Positions 34,630 to 43,712 of a DNA stretch of 64,000 bases are shown piece by piece (within the stretch, counting starts at the first letter, position 1; the number at the start of each line of letters is the position of its first letter). A program made the translations under genes and the position numbers. Location of the stretch: positions 4,706-68,705 of the forward strand of contig JAYSSR010000084.1 in NCBI GenBank assembly GCA_043720395.1, given 5' to 3'. The notes beneath the pieces were generated by a model, which made no database searches, was not told where the DNA came from, and worked only from the letters and a program-made list of their open reading frames with translations. Source of the stretch: JANOYY01 sp043720395 (GTDB lineage Bacteria > Actinomycetota > Acidimicrobiia > Acidimicrobiales > JANYDT01).

Positions 34630-35717
34630 TCCCACTTGGCCAGCAACGTCGCAGCGTCGGGCTGGCGCGCAAACCATCGCCCGACGAGCTTCGCCGCTCG
34701 TTCGCAATCGGAGTGGCTTTCCGTGACACTGCGCTGAATCTGTGTGGCCTCCGATTGACGATCGCGGCGCACTCCGGTCGTTTGCGACTCGACCACGCGT
34801 GACAGGTGCGAGCCGAATCGCGAGCCGACGAAGGGCCGCAAACCGGTGACCTTTCAGTCGAGGCCGGCGAGCAAGCACGGGTTCTCCGATATCCCTACTG
34901 CATCTGATCTGCTGCGGAGTACGTCTCGAAGGGCCGGCCCATCGGAGTCGCACCGACATGTGTCGTACTTGGCTCGCTCTACGAGCGCCCGATCGCGTTG
35001 CGGGACTGTGCCGTAGCTGTGGGCACCAAATGGCCGTTGAGACGGACACCCGAGTTGAGGGCCGTGTCCGAGTGGCATCCGCTGTTTGGTGACTCGGCCT
35101 TCGCTGCGCTGCGGCCTCCCGAGTTTGCGTGACCCGTCGGCCTGGTGACTGCAAGGGCACCCGTGTTCAAGCCGCCGCCCGGGCCGCCTCCAGGCCCCCG
35201 ATCTGGAGGACCCGCCGGAGTGACCGGCAACTTCGTCGTGGCGGTCGTCGCCTTCTGCGTGGTCGACGTCGTCTTCTTGTCGTCTTCGTCGTCGAAGCGA
35301 GGGCCCCGGCCCCGCCGACGGCCAAAGCAATCAGTGTTGCGGTCAGCAGCAGACCTGGTCGTCGAGAGTGGTTACGCATTGGTGTCTCGATTCATCGGTT
35401 GGTGGGGCTCGATCAGGCGGCGGAATGCCACGTTCGGCCACCTCCTTGTCCGTGGGCGTCACACCTCATCGCTCAGGTCGAGACACTCACAGGTCAAACC
35501 GTGAGCCAGCCGAGAGCCACTCGCAGGCACCGTACCCAGGGTCTCCTCGAAGGCTGGGCCTGGCCGATCGTCACCCGCCTGGCCACGCCAACTGAAACCC
35601 GCAACGACATGAAGTCGGCAATCGCGATTCTTCAAATTGGGGACATCGACGACGCGAAGCTGAGTACAAGAGCATCGTGTGCCGTCGACAGGTCGAGCGG
35701 TTCTTCGCGTCCTGGGC
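34630..35717. other. Gene-poor stretch between two catabolic operons
   Basis: Apart from the frameshifted exported-protein candidate at 34979-35379, I see no supported gene in this 1.1 kb. Short frames exist on both strands, but they lack start signals, known motifs and consistent codon use. The stretch separates the operator-controlled part of the island from the TetR-controlled operon and may be a junction between two acquired segments. No inverted repeat or transposase remnant could be recognised. Confidence 0.5.
34979..35379 (-). pseudogene. Small exported Thr/Pro/Gly-rich protein, frameshifted
   Basis: From ATG 35379 the frame encodes a good signal peptide (basic MRNHSRR, hydrophobic LLLTATLIALAVGG, then AGALAS). 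It next passes a repetitive AAG/ACG tract coding for Thr and Lys. After a slip in that tract, the next frame reads a Thr/Lys-rich stretch ending ATTATTKLPVTPAGPPD, then a Gly/Pro-rich stretch, ending at 34979. The corrected product would be a short secreted low-complexity protein. I recognise no family. The repetitive tract makes both phase variation and sequencing slips conceivable. Confidence 0.4.
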
Positions 35718-36512
35718 TCAGAGGTTGACGCTGAATCCGCCGTTGACCGGGTAGGTCTGTCCGGTGATCCAGCCCGATGATCCGGACGCGAGGAACGTGA
35801 TCATCGCAGCGACGTCGCTCGGTTCGCCGAAGCGGCGGATGATGTAGCTGCGCAGGACCCGCTTGGCGAGTTCCTCGTTGGTGGTCATCGCCTCGATTGC
35901 CGGGGTGCGCGTCGCGGCGATGGCGACGTTGTTCGCGGTGATGTTGAACTGGCCGAGGCTGCGGGCCAGGGCCCGGGTGAGGCCGGCGGCACCGGCCTTG
36001 GCTGCCGAGTAGGCCTCGAGGCCGGGTTCGCCGACGCGGCCGGCGTCGCTGATCACGGTGATGAGGCGCCCGCCGTTACCGGCTTCGATCATGCCGGGGA
36101 TGACTGCTCGCGTGCAGTTGAGCGGCCCGTACAGGTTGACCCGGATGAAGGCTTCCCATTCGGCGGGTTCCTTCTCCCAGAACGGCCGTCGAGTGGTAGG
36201 GCTCGGGTCGGCGCCGGCGTTGCCGGCGTTGTTGACGAGGACGTCGATGATGCCGAGTTGTTCGGCGGCGGTGGCGACGGTCCGCTGCACGCTCTCGAAG
36301 TTGGTGACGTCGCCGGGGGCGGCGAGGGCGGTCCCGCCGGCCTCGTTGATCTCGTCGGCCACCGCCTTGGCGCGTTCGGCGAAGTAGTCGTTGACGACGA
36401 CCTTTGCGCCGTACCCGGCGAGGTAGCGGGCCGTTTGGGCTCCCACGCCTTGTCCCGCACCGGTGACGAGGGCGACGCGGCCGTGGAGATCGAGGAGGTT
36501 GAGGTCAGACAT
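35718..36512 (-). CDS. Short-chain dehydrogenase/reductase (SDR)
   Basis: This 264-residue classical SDR has TGAGQGVG at residues 17-24 and NNAG near residue 92. The Tyr-Lys motif is YSAAKAGAAG near residue 168, and the C-terminal block is SGWITGQTYPVNGGF. A conserved Ser near ITVISDAGR completes the triad. It overlaps the end of the acyl-CoA ligase gene by eight bases and is the last gene of the TetR-flanked operon. Such enzymes in this setting oxidise a 3-hydroxyacyl-CoA or a ring alcohol. The substrate is unknown. Confidence 0.87.
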   Translation of the reverse strand: MSDLNLLDLHGRVALVTGAGQGVGAQTARYLAGYGAKVVVNDYFAERAKAVADEINEAGGTALAAPGDVTNFESVQRTVATAAEQLGIIDVLVNNAGNAGADPSPTTRRPFWEKEPAEWEAFIRVNLYGPLNCTRAVIPGMIEAGNGGRLITVISDAGRVGEPGLEAYSAAKAGAAGLTRALARSLGQFNITANNVAIAATRTPAIEAMTTNEELAKRVLRSYIIRRFGEPSDVAAMITFLASGSSGWITGQTYPVNGGFSVNL

Positions 36513-38040
36513 TTCGGGTTCGTCCTTGCCAGTAGGGGGCGCGGAGCTCGTTCTTGAGCACTTTGCCCATCGGGTTTCTCGGGAGTTGGTCGACGAGCTC
36601 GACTCGTCGCGGCTTCTTGTAGGAGGCGAGCCGACCGTCGAGGAAGGCTTGGAGTTCGGTGACGTCGACGGTCCGTCCGGGGGCGGGGATCACGAATGCG
36701 AGCGGTTGCTCACCGAAGTCGTCGTGGGGGATCCCGATCACGGCGCAGTCCTCGACGTCGGGGTGCTCGACGATCGTCTTCTCGATCTCGGCCGGGTAGA
36801 TGTTGACCCCGCCGGCGACGATCATGTCCTTGATCCGATCGGTGATGTAGAGGAACCCGTCCTCGTCGACGTGGCCGACGTCGCCGGTGCGGTAGAACCC
36901 GTCGCGGATGATGTCGGGTCCGAGCGGTTCGTGACCGAGGTAGCCCTTCAGCACGGTCGGCGTGTTGGCCGCGATCTCACCGGTCTCGCCCGTCGGCAAC
37001 CGGTTCCAGTTGTCGTCGACAATGGCGATCTCGACGCCGTCGTAGGGCAGGCCGCTGCTGCCCGGCTTGGTGAGTTGGTGCTCGGGCGAGATCGAGGTGA
37101 TCATCCCGACTTCACTGCAGCCGTAGCCCTCCCATAGCAAGCCCGACCCGACGCGGTCGACGATCCACTCCTTGACGGACTGCGGCACCGGGGCGGCGCC
37201 GGTGGACAGCACGACGATCGAGGACAGGTCGAACTGGTCGACGACGCCGGCGGGCAGCGCCTGAATTCGCAGCAGCATCGTCGGGACCGACGTCCACACC
37301 TGCACGCGGTGATGCTCGATGAGACGCAGCGCTTCGGTCGGGTCATAGGGGTCGAGGAGCACGACGGTGCCGCCGACCGCGCAGGCGGCCGATGCGACTG
37401 CGGGTCCAGCGCCGTGATGTACCGGCAGTGTCATCAGTACGACGGCTCCGTCGGGCTGCGTTGGGACCGACGTGAGCGACTCCATGTACCGCGCGAGCCG
37501 GCCGGGGTCGGTACCGGTCGGATCGAACGGCGGGACCCCGCGGGGTGCTCCGGTCGTGCCCGATGTGTAGAGCACCATAAGTGTGCGACGCGGCCCGAAC
37601 CGCGGTGTTGAGATGGGCGTCGTGATCAGGTCCTCGTAGCGCACGCCGGCTGCTCCGGGGGCCTGGCCGACAGTGATGAGCACCGCGACGTCCTGGTCTG
37701 CCCAACCTGTCGTGTCGGCGTCGTTGCAGGCGAGGCCCTTGGCCTCGCTGTCACGCAGGATGTAGGCGGCTTCGGCGGGGGTCAGCTTCCAATTGACGGC
37801 TACTTGGGCGACGCCCAACTTCTGCAGCGCACGTTGGATGACGAACCACTCGAAGCCGAGCCGGAAGCGCATCCCGAGGCGGTCACCTGCCCGCAGACCC
37901 ATGGCGGCCAGCCCTTCGGCGACATGGTCGGACAGGCTGTTCCATTCGCCGTAGGTGAGCACGTCGTCGCCGTGGATCACCGCTGCGTGGTCCGGTTCGA
38001 GTGCCGCCCAGTGCTCGGGTGTGCCGGCCTCGGCGGTCAT
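36505..38040 (-). CDS. AMP-forming acyl-CoA ligase
   Basis: This 511-residue protein has the P-loop VLYTSGTTGAPRGV near residue 165, the A5 motif EGYGCSEVG, GFYRTGDVG, and the C-terminal LPRNPMGKVLKNELR with the catalytic Lys. It differs from the FadD3-like enzyme at 15387 and the ligase at 21766, so each probably activates another acid. ATG 38040 has no strong Shine-Dalgarno. A gap of 138 bases separates it from the CaiB fusion gene upstream, with no promoter that I can identify. It overlaps the downstream SDR start. Confidence 0.87.
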   Translation of the reverse strand: MTAEAGTPEHWAALEPDHAAVIHGDDVLTYGEWNSLSDHVAEGLAAMGLRAGDRLGMRFRLGFEWFVIQRALQKLGVAQVAVNWKLTPAEAAYILRDSEAKGLACNDADTTGWADQDVAVLITVGQAPGAAGVRYEDLITTPISTPRFGPRRTLMVLYTSGTTGAPRGVPPFDPTGTDPGRLARYMESLTSVPTQPDGAVVLMTLPVHHGAGPAVASAACAVGGTVVLLDPYDPTEALRLIEHHRVQVWTSVPTMLLRIQALPAGVVDQFDLSSIVVLSTGAAPVPQSVKEWIVDRVGSGLLWEGYGCSEVGMITSISPEHQLTKPGSSGLPYDGVEIAIVDDNWNRLPTGETGEIAANTPTVLKGYLGHEPLGPDIIRDGFYRTGDVGHVDEDGFLYITDRIKDMIVAGGVNIYPAEIEKTIVEHPDVEDCAVIGIPHDDFGEQPLAFVIPAPGRTVDVTELQAFLDGRLASYKKPRRVELVDQLPRNPMGKVLKNELRAPYWQGRTRNV

Positions 38041-38178
38041 GGCTGCGCTCCCTGTTCTTCGGTCGCGATGTGTGCAGGCGAATGCGGTGCCGCGGTTAAT
38101 CGGTTGTTGCGAAGATCGTGATTCATATCTGCTCCAGGTCGAATGCGTGGTGAACCGATGAAACGGTGGTCGGCCCTG

Positions 38179-40488
38179 TCATGAGGCTGTGGCGACGACG
38201 CCGGCCTTGAGGAGCTCGTCGACCCTTGCGGCCGGGTAGCCGAGGTGGTTGCGCAGCACGCTGATGGAGTGCTCGCCGAGCCGGGGGACGCGACCGACTC
38301 TGGCGGGCGCGCCTTGGAGGTGGTAGCCGTTCGAGGTGACCAGCACGTCGCGGTCACCGAGGCGGGTGGTGATGAATGCGCCTCGGGCTACGAGGTGCGA
38401 GTCGACCGGGGCGGTCGTCGAGTTGACGATGTGATGGGCGGGAACACCCGACTGTTGGAGTAGGCGCTCCGTGTCGAGCGCGTCGAGCTCGCTCGCCCAG
38501 ACGCTGATGATGTTGTCGATGTCGTCGGGGGGTGCCGCGTCGGCAAGGTCGGGTCGATGGATGACGTCGCACAGCGCCCGCCAGTCGTGCGTGCCGCGAG
38601 CGGCGATGGCGATCCATTCGTCGACGCCGGCCGACGGGTAGATGCCGTGGGGGCGCATCGTCGGGTCGGTGTTCGCCTCGCGGTCGAGGATCGTCCCGAC
38701 GAGCGAAGCGCGGGCGAGGGCGACGGCCATCGCGTGAAGGCCGGTCTCGGCCTGCGAGATGTCGATGTACGTGCCGTCGCCGGTGCGGTCGCGATGCTCG
38801 AGGGCAGCGAGCGTGGCGAGGAACTGGTATCGCGGCGCGACGTAGTCGGTGAACGGCCCGTAAGGGCCGCACGGTGCCCGGTCGGGGTATCCGGTCGGCA
38901 GCACGAGCCCGGCGACGGCGGCACCCTGGGTGCCGAAGCCGGGCATCGCCGCATACGGCCCTGTCTGCCCGAACAACGACGAGCTGACCATGATCAGGTC
39001 GGGCTTGATCGTTCGCAATGTTTCGTAGTCCAACCCGAGGCGTTGCATTGCGCCCGGTGCGAACGATTCGGAGACGACATCGGCCCAGCGGACTAGGTCG
39101 AGGATCACCGCACGTGCTGAGGGATTGGTGAGGTCGATCGACAGGCTTTGCTTGCCTGCCGCGGTGGAGGCGAACGAGGCGCTGTTGTCGGGGGGTGTCC
39201 CGATGTCGTACATCGGGCCGAGGAGGCGCAGCAGGTCGGGCCGAGACGCCGACTCCACCTTGACGACCGTCGCGCCGTAGTCGGCGAGCATCCGGCTGGC
39301 GTACGGACCGGCGAGGATCCAGCCGAAGTCGAGCACCTTGAGGCCCTCAAGCGGCAGGGAGCGTTCTTTGTCGCGCCCGGCCGGTGCTGTGGGGCGCTCC
39401 ACGAATGGTGTCGCGTCGTGCTCGTCGAGGCCGGGAGCCGTTGATCGCAGAACGATTGGCGCGGCGCTGATGTGCGCGAAGGGGCCGGGGATGGTCACCG
39501 AGCCGTCCGACCACCATGCGTTGCGCGCTGCGAATTGCTCCGAGCCCAGGGTCTCGGCGGCCGAGTTGACCGGTGCGAGCACGAAACCGTGGGTGAGCGC
39601 GGCGTCGAGCAGTTGCTGCTTGGACAGGATGGCGAAGAAGGTCGCGATAGCGGCTTGGAGCTGTTTGACCGCTTCCGGGGTGACGTCGTCACGGGCGATC
39701 GCAGCGGCGAGGTCGGCGTCGAGCGCCCCCTCCTCGGCCATCCACGCGGCTTGGCGAACGGTGAAACGCCGAATTGGACCGAGCCCGCCGACGGCGTTCT
39801 GCACGAACCCGTCGGCGCACGCGACCAGCCCGGCCGCACCGAGTTGCGGCGTGGGTCGCGTCGGGCGGCGACTGCCGACTGCCTCGCAGAGCACACTGAA
39901 CGATGACGTCAGCAACGTCGCCTCCTGCGCCGAGACGTCGACGTGCAGGGGGCGGCCGGTCTTTCGCACGGCGCGAAGACCGACGAGCGCAGCGCCGGCG
40001 GCGGCGACCCCGGCATGGGACCACGCCGGGACAGCTGTGTTGCGCAACGGTGCCCTGTCGGCGAAGCCGGTGACTGCGACGTTGCCTGCCGCGGCCTGGA
40101 TGATCAGGTCGGTCTCTGCGTAGGCGTGCTTCGGTCCGAACGAGCCGAAGGGGCTCATTGACACCATCACCAGTGTCGGGTTGACGGCGAGGAGATCTTC
40201 GTATGTGAGCCCGAGCGAGGTGAGCGCGACGTCGCCTGACTCCACCACGACGTCGCACGAGACCACAAGACCCCGGAACTGGTCGCGGCCATCGGCTCCG
40301 GTGAGGTCGATCACGATGCTCTGTTGGTTGCGGCCGTGGACCGCCCAGAGCGCCTCGTCGGCGCGGGCTGCGCAACCGCCGGGCGGTTCGACGTGCACGA
40401 CGGTGGCGCCGAGGTCAGCGAGTAGCTGCCCGCAGGACAGGCCGCGGGCGTCGGTCAGGTCGAGGACCTGGCACCCCTCGAGCAGCAT
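38179..40488 (-). CDS. Tandem CaiB/BaiF CoA-transferase fusion
   Basis: From ATG 40488 the protein has 769 residues, about twice the usual CaiB length. Two full CaiB domains are visible. The first begins LEGCQVLDLTDARG, with QLLADLGATVVHVEPPGG following. The second begins near residue 400 with LEGLKVLDFGWILAGPYASR. The first has the catalytic Asp in AYAETDLIIQAAAG, whereas the same place in the second is PGFGTQGAAVAG, without Asp. A fused heterodimer-like enzyme with one working site is the natural reading. It would transfer CoA from a donor thioester to an acid of the pathway. The crotonase gene ends four bases upstream. Confidence 0.87.
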   Translation of the reverse strand: MLLEGCQVLDLTDARGLSCGQLLADLGATVVHVEPPGGCAARADEALWAVHGRNQQSIVIDLTGADGRDQFRGLVVSCDVVVESGDVALTSLGLTYEDLLAVNPTLVMVSMSPFGSFGPKHAYAETDLIIQAAAGNVAVTGFADRAPLRNTAVPAWSHAGVAAAGAALVGLRAVRKTGRPLHVDVSAQEATLLTSSFSVLCEAVGSRRPTRPTPQLGAAGLVACADGFVQNAVGGLGPIRRFTVRQAAWMAEEGALDADLAAAIARDDVTPEAVKQLQAAIATFFAILSKQQLLDAALTHGFVLAPVNSAAETLGSEQFAARNAWWSDGSVTIPGPFAHISAAPIVLRSTAPGLDEHDATPFVERPTAPAGRDKERSLPLEGLKVLDFGWILAGPYASRMLADYGATVVKVESASRPDLLRLLGPMYDIGTPPDNSASFASTAAGKQSLSIDLTNPSARAVILDLVRWADVVSESFAPGAMQRLGLDYETLRTIKPDLIMVSSSLFGQTGPYAAMPGFGTQGAAVAGLVLPTGYPDRAPCGPYGPFTDYVAPRYQFLATLAALEHRDRTGDGTYIDISQAETGLHAMAVALARASLVGTILDREANTDPTMRPHGIYPSAGVDEWIAIAARGTHDWRALCDVIHRPDLADAAPPDDIDNIISVWASELDALDTERLLQQSGVPAHHIVNSTTAPVDSHLVARGAFITTRLGDRDVLVTSNGYHLQGAPARVGRVPRLGEHSISVLRNHLGYPAARVDELLKAGVVATAS

Positions 40489-40492
40489 GGTC

Positions 40493-41299
40493 CTAGCGGC
40501 CCTTCCATTGTGCGGGCCGCTTCTCGGAGAACGCTCGCAATCCCTCGACAAGATCTTCGGAGGCTTGCACCCTGGCGAACGGGCCGAGCTGCCCCTCCCA
40601 GCCTTCCTCGTCGGTCCAGCCCTCGTCGGCCGCCTGGGTCGCGACCTCAAGCGCAGCCTGGACCGAGATCGGGCTGTTCACCGCGATCTCCATCGCCAAC
40701 GCACGGGCGGCGGCCCGGGTCTCGCCCGGATCGGCGAGACGGTTGACGAAGCCGATGTCGCGCATGAACTCGGCGGACTTCTCGCCGCCCGTGAGCAGCA
40801 TCTCCATCGCCACGTTGTACGGGATCCGCCGGGGCAAGCGGAACAAGCCGCCACCGACGGCGAGAAGGCCGCGTTTGACCTCGAAAAGGGCGAATCGTGA
40901 CGTCGTGCTGGCGACGACGAGATCGCAGGTGAGGACGATTTCGAGACCTCCGGCGAAGGCCTGGCCCTCGATGCAGGCGATGAGGGGCTTGCGGCGCCGG
41001 GTCATGATTGCCGGTCGCCTCGATGTGCGCTCGGCTGGCACGGTTGACTCGGAGGCGGGCTCGCGGTGCTCGGTGCGTGTCTGCAGCGCTTCCTTCAGGT
41101 CAGCGCCGGCGCAGAAGGTCGGCCCCTCGGCCTGAATGATGCCTACCCAGCATTCCGGGTCCTCGTCGAGACGGGTGAACGCAGCGGTGAGTTCCGCCAT
41201 CATCTGGCGGCTCAGGGCGTTCCGGGCCTCTGGTCGATCCATCGTGATCGTCAGCACGTGGCCTTCGAAGTCGACGTGGACAAGCTCGCGCTCGGTCAT
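40493..41299 (-). CDS. Enoyl-CoA hydratase/isomerase (crotonase family)
   Basis: This 268-residue protein has the first oxyanion motif TFCAGADLKEAL near residue 63, and the second is IEGQAFAGGLEIVLTCD near residue 108. The catalytic region FALFEVKRGLLAVGGG contains a Glu (FEVKRG), consistent with hydratase or isomerase chemistry. The C-terminus (QWKGR) matches the family's typical W-x-G-R/K end. A thioesterase-like role is unlikely. The gene lies 22 bases after the thiolase and four before the CaiB fusion, inside the TetR-divergent operon. Confidence 0.88.
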   Translation of the reverse strand: MTERELVHVDFEGHVLTITMDRPEARNALSRQMMAELTAAFTRLDEDPECWVGIIQAEGPTFCAGADLKEALQTRTEHREPASESTVPAERTSRRPAIMTRRRKPLIACIEGQAFAGGLEIVLTCDLVVASTTSRFALFEVKRGLLAVGGGLFRLPRRIPYNVAMEMLLTGGEKSAEFMRDIGFVNRLADPGETRAAARALAMEIAVNSPISVQAALEVATQAADEGWTDEEGWEGQLGPFARVQASEDLVEGLRAFSEKRPAQWKGR

Positions 41300-41321
41300 G
41301 CGAATGTCCCTGCTTTCATGC

Positions 41322-42467
41322 TCATTCGACGGTGGTCAAGATGTGTACGACGCACACGGCACCCACGCCGACCATGTGGGCCAGTCCGGTGCGTGCGTTG
41401 GGATGTTGACGTTTTCCGGCTTCGCCGCGCAGCTGGCGGACGATCTCGCCGATCTGGCCTGCGCCAGTTGGACCGGTCGGATGACCCATGGACAGCAGTC
41501 CGCCGGAAGGGCTGACGGCGACACGGCCACCGATGTCGAACTCGCCGGAAGCGAGCGCAGTTGCGGCCCCGCCGGGCTTCGCCATACCCATCGCCTCGAC
41601 GTAGAGCAGTTCCTCGACGGTGAACGCGTCATGGAGCTCGACGACGTCGACGTCGGCCGCGGTGATGCCCGACTGGTCATAGGCCTGTCCCACGGCCTCG
41701 CTGGTCAATGCGGCGTCGAAGTTTTCCTTACCGTAGACCCGCTCCGAGCAGGAGACCGACGCCGCAATCCGCACTGCCCGCGAACGATCGAGGCCCAGTC
41801 GTTCGATCGCGTCCTCGGACGCGACGATCACTGACGCCGCTCCTTCGCCGACGGGACAGCACTGCCACTTCGTCAACGAGCCAGAGATCAACGGGGGTGC
41901 AAGCACCTCGTCCATCGTCAAGGCTCGCTGCCGCTGCGCATACGGGTTGTGTGCTCCGTTTGCGCTGTTCTTGACCGCTACGCGGGCGAAGTCTTCGACC
42001 GTTGCGCCGTGGTCGTGCATGTACCGGTTCGCCAACAACGCGAAATGAGTGAAGGGCACGACACGGCTACCGCCGAGGTCGCGGAGGCCAGCGGCGCGCT
42101 GGGGAAACGTGATCGTCAGCGGCTTGTCAACGCCGGTCGCAATGACGACGTCGTGCAATCCCGCAGCGACGTCGATCGCTGCCTGACGCACCGCGGTCGA
42201 TCCCGACGCCGACGCGTTCTCGACCTGGGCCATCGGGATTCCGGTGGAGCCAAGATGCCGGTACATCAAGCGCGACAGGCCCATGGCCGTAGTAGCGGTG
42301 CCGGTGTACGCCGCCTCGACGTCGCTCCAGGCGATGCCGGCATCCGTGAGTGCCTCACGAACCGCCGTCACACCGAGCACCGTGTACGGGACGTCGCTTG
42401 GTCGCTGGTACCGGTGGAACCCGATGCCGACCACGAAGACCGGACGCAGCTCACGTAACGCTTTCAT
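41322..42467 (-). CDS. SCP-x-type thiolase-fold acyl-CoA lyase lacking the nucleophile Cys
   Basis: This 381-residue protein overlaps its DUF35 partner by four bases. At the nucleophile site it reads AQVENASASGSTAV, with Ser/Ala where thiolases have Cys (N-A-C-A-S-G). It keeps VELHDAFTVEEL (His) and LSMGHPTGPTG (His). Loss of the Cys rules out normal thiolysis. Ltp2-type retro-aldolases, which also pair with DUF35 proteins and use tyrosines, offer a model. This is the reverse of the defect in the paralogue at 24081. The likely role is C-C bond cleavage of a hydroxyacyl-CoA side chain, by inference. Confidence 0.85.
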   Translation of the reverse strand: MKALRELRPVFVVGIGFHRYQRPSDVPYTVLGVTAVREALTDAGIAWSDVEAAYTGTATTAMGLSRLMYRHLGSTGIPMAQVENASASGSTAVRQAAIDVAAGLHDVVIATGVDKPLTITFPQRAAGLRDLGGSRVVPFTHFALLANRYMHDHGATVEDFARVAVKNSANGAHNPYAQRQRALTMDEVLAPPLISGSLTKWQCCPVGEGAASVIVASEDAIERLGLDRSRAVRIAASVSCSERVYGKENFDAALTSEAVGQAYDQSGITAADVDVVELHDAFTVEELLYVEAMGMAKPGGAATALASGEFDIGGRVAVSPSGGLLSMGHPTGPTGAGQIGEIVRQLRGEAGKRQHPNARTGLAHMVGVGAVCVVHILTTVE

Positions 42468-42856
42468 TTGGCTCTCCCGAATCGCGGCTCAACGATGTCT
42501 GTACCGGCGTCATCGGCGCCGACCACCACCCATTCAGCGACGACTCGGTCGCCGATCGCGAAGCCGTCATTGGTGGTCATCACAGCGCGGATCAACGGGC
42601 CGTCATCGAGCGAGATCTCGCCGATCGTGAACGGGACCTCGATGTCCTTGGCCCGATGCAGGTGCACCGTCGCGAACGAGTACAGCTCGCCGGCGGCAAC
42701 GAGCGGTACGGAGACGAGCGCATCCGAGCCACATGTCGCACAGCCGATCGTCATCGGCGGGAAGGACGTCGAACCACAGACATCGCAGCGCGTTCCTTTC
42801 AACGCCGGCACGGCCGCGTCGACCTCGTACAACTCCGGTTGGCTAGCAGTGGCCAT
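42464..42856 (-). CDS. DUF35 zinc-ribbon/OB-fold partner protein
   Basis: ATG 42856 has GAGAGGAAA just upstream. The 130-residue protein has the ribbon CDVCG...CATCG (cysteines near residues 24, 27, 39 and 42) followed by the OB-fold GELYSFATVHLHRAKDIEVP. It is expected to bind the thiolase-fold protein encoded next, as ChsH2 DUF35 does with Ltp2. It is the first gene of the 7-kb operon reaching to 35718. A TACTAT -10 hexamer at 42892-42887 on the minus strand gives a short leader of about 24 bases. Confidence 0.87.
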   Translation of the reverse strand: MATASQPELYEVDAAVPALKGTRCDVCGSTSFPPMTIGCATCGSDALVSVPLVAAGELYSFATVHLHRAKDIEVPFTIGEISLDDGPLIRAVMTTNDGFAIGDRVVAEWVVVGADDAGTDIVEPRFGRAK

Positions 42857-42882
42857 CGAGTTTCCTCTCTTCTACAAGCTGG

Positions 42883-42905
42883 TTGGATAGTAAGTTAGTT
42901 TGGAT
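42883..42905 (-). promoter_or_regulatory. Promoter and possible TetR operator of the DUF35 operon
   Basis: TACTAT (minus, 42892-42887) is a good -10 element. Two TTGGAT direct repeats on plus (42883 and 42900) flank TAAGTTAG and are 17 bases apart. They are candidate binding sites for the TetR encoded divergently at 43041. The TTGAYNTCGACGTCGA operator is absent here. Confidence 0.4.
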
Positions 42906-43040
42906 GCAGTCGGATGTCCAGCGCAACGCCTCCAGGTCCGCGATCCCGTCTGGTCTCGCCGGGGCGGTCCGCCATCGATGCCGACGGGCCGGTCACTTCC
43001 TCCCGGGCCCGACGCCCCTGCGCCAGTAGGTTCATGATGG

Positions 43041-43712
43041 ATGGATCGACGCACGCAACAGGAACGCACCGAGGAGTCGCGTCGCCGCCTACTCGCAGCG
43101 GCGACGACGTTGTTCGGGACGAAGGGCTATGCCGGGACCACGCTCACCGACATCGGTCGCGAGGCGGGCTTTAGCCGCGGATTGTTGGCGTACCACTTCG
43201 GCACGAAGGAAGCCTGCTTGCGCGAGGTGCTCGCCGACATCCGCGCCCAGTCGCACCACCTCGCCACCGTCGGTCTCGGCGACCGGCGCGGCGTAGCGGC
43301 AATCGAGCATGTCGCCGAGACCTACCTCCGCAGCTACATCGGGGGCTCGCAAAACGGGCGGACGATGTTCGTCGCCATCGTTGAATCGATCAGCTCGAAC
43401 CCGGAACTGCTGGAGCTCACGATCGAAGCCGACGAGGCGTTTCGCAGCGGCATAGCGCAACGACTCACCGAGGCGATCGACGACGGTGAGCTACCTCATG
43501 GGATCGACGTCCACACCCACTCGGTGCTGATCACCGGACTGCTCCGTGGGATCGCTCTCCAATGGCTGGTGGCCCCGTCGGCAGTCGATCTCGAATCTGT
43601 CGTGCCGATCGCGCTGAAGATGATCCACACCTCCCTCGCCGTCGCTCAGCCAGCGACACCGCACCCTGACGCTCGAGGCCGCACTCCCCGGCCCCGTTCG
43701 TCGGCCAGATGA
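43041..43712 (+). CDS. TetR/AcrR family transcriptional regulator
   Basis: This 223-residue protein has a classic TetR N-terminus with helix-turn-helix (LFGTKGYAGTTLTDIGREAG, then AYHFGTKEACLREVL). The C-terminal ligand-binding domain is helical (ETYLRSYIGG, TMFVAIVESI), and the tail after residue 205 is Pro/Arg-rich and disordered. The start is ATG 43041, the only in-frame one with a nearby purine stretch (AGTAGG at 43025). It is divergent from the DUF35-led operon and most likely represses it until an acyl-CoA ligand binds. The candidate operator lies in the 184-base gap. Confidence 0.9.
   Translation: MDRRTQQERTEESRRRLLAAATTLFGTKGYAGTTLTDIGREAGFSRGLLAYHFGTKEACLREVLADIRAQSHHLATVGLGDRRGVAAIEHVAETYLRSYIGGSQNGRTMFVAIVESISSNPELLELTIEADEAFRSGIAQRLTEAIDDGELPHGIDVHTHSVLITGLLRGIALQWLVAPSAVDLESVVPIALKMIHTSLAVAQPATPHPDARGRTPRPRSSAR

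Noticed and set aside
41255..41290. Operator-like TTCGAAGTCGACGTGG near the start of the crotonase gene
   Set aside because: It is within codons 5-12 of the gene, matches only the GTCGACGT core and has no -10 hexamer at a suitable distance.
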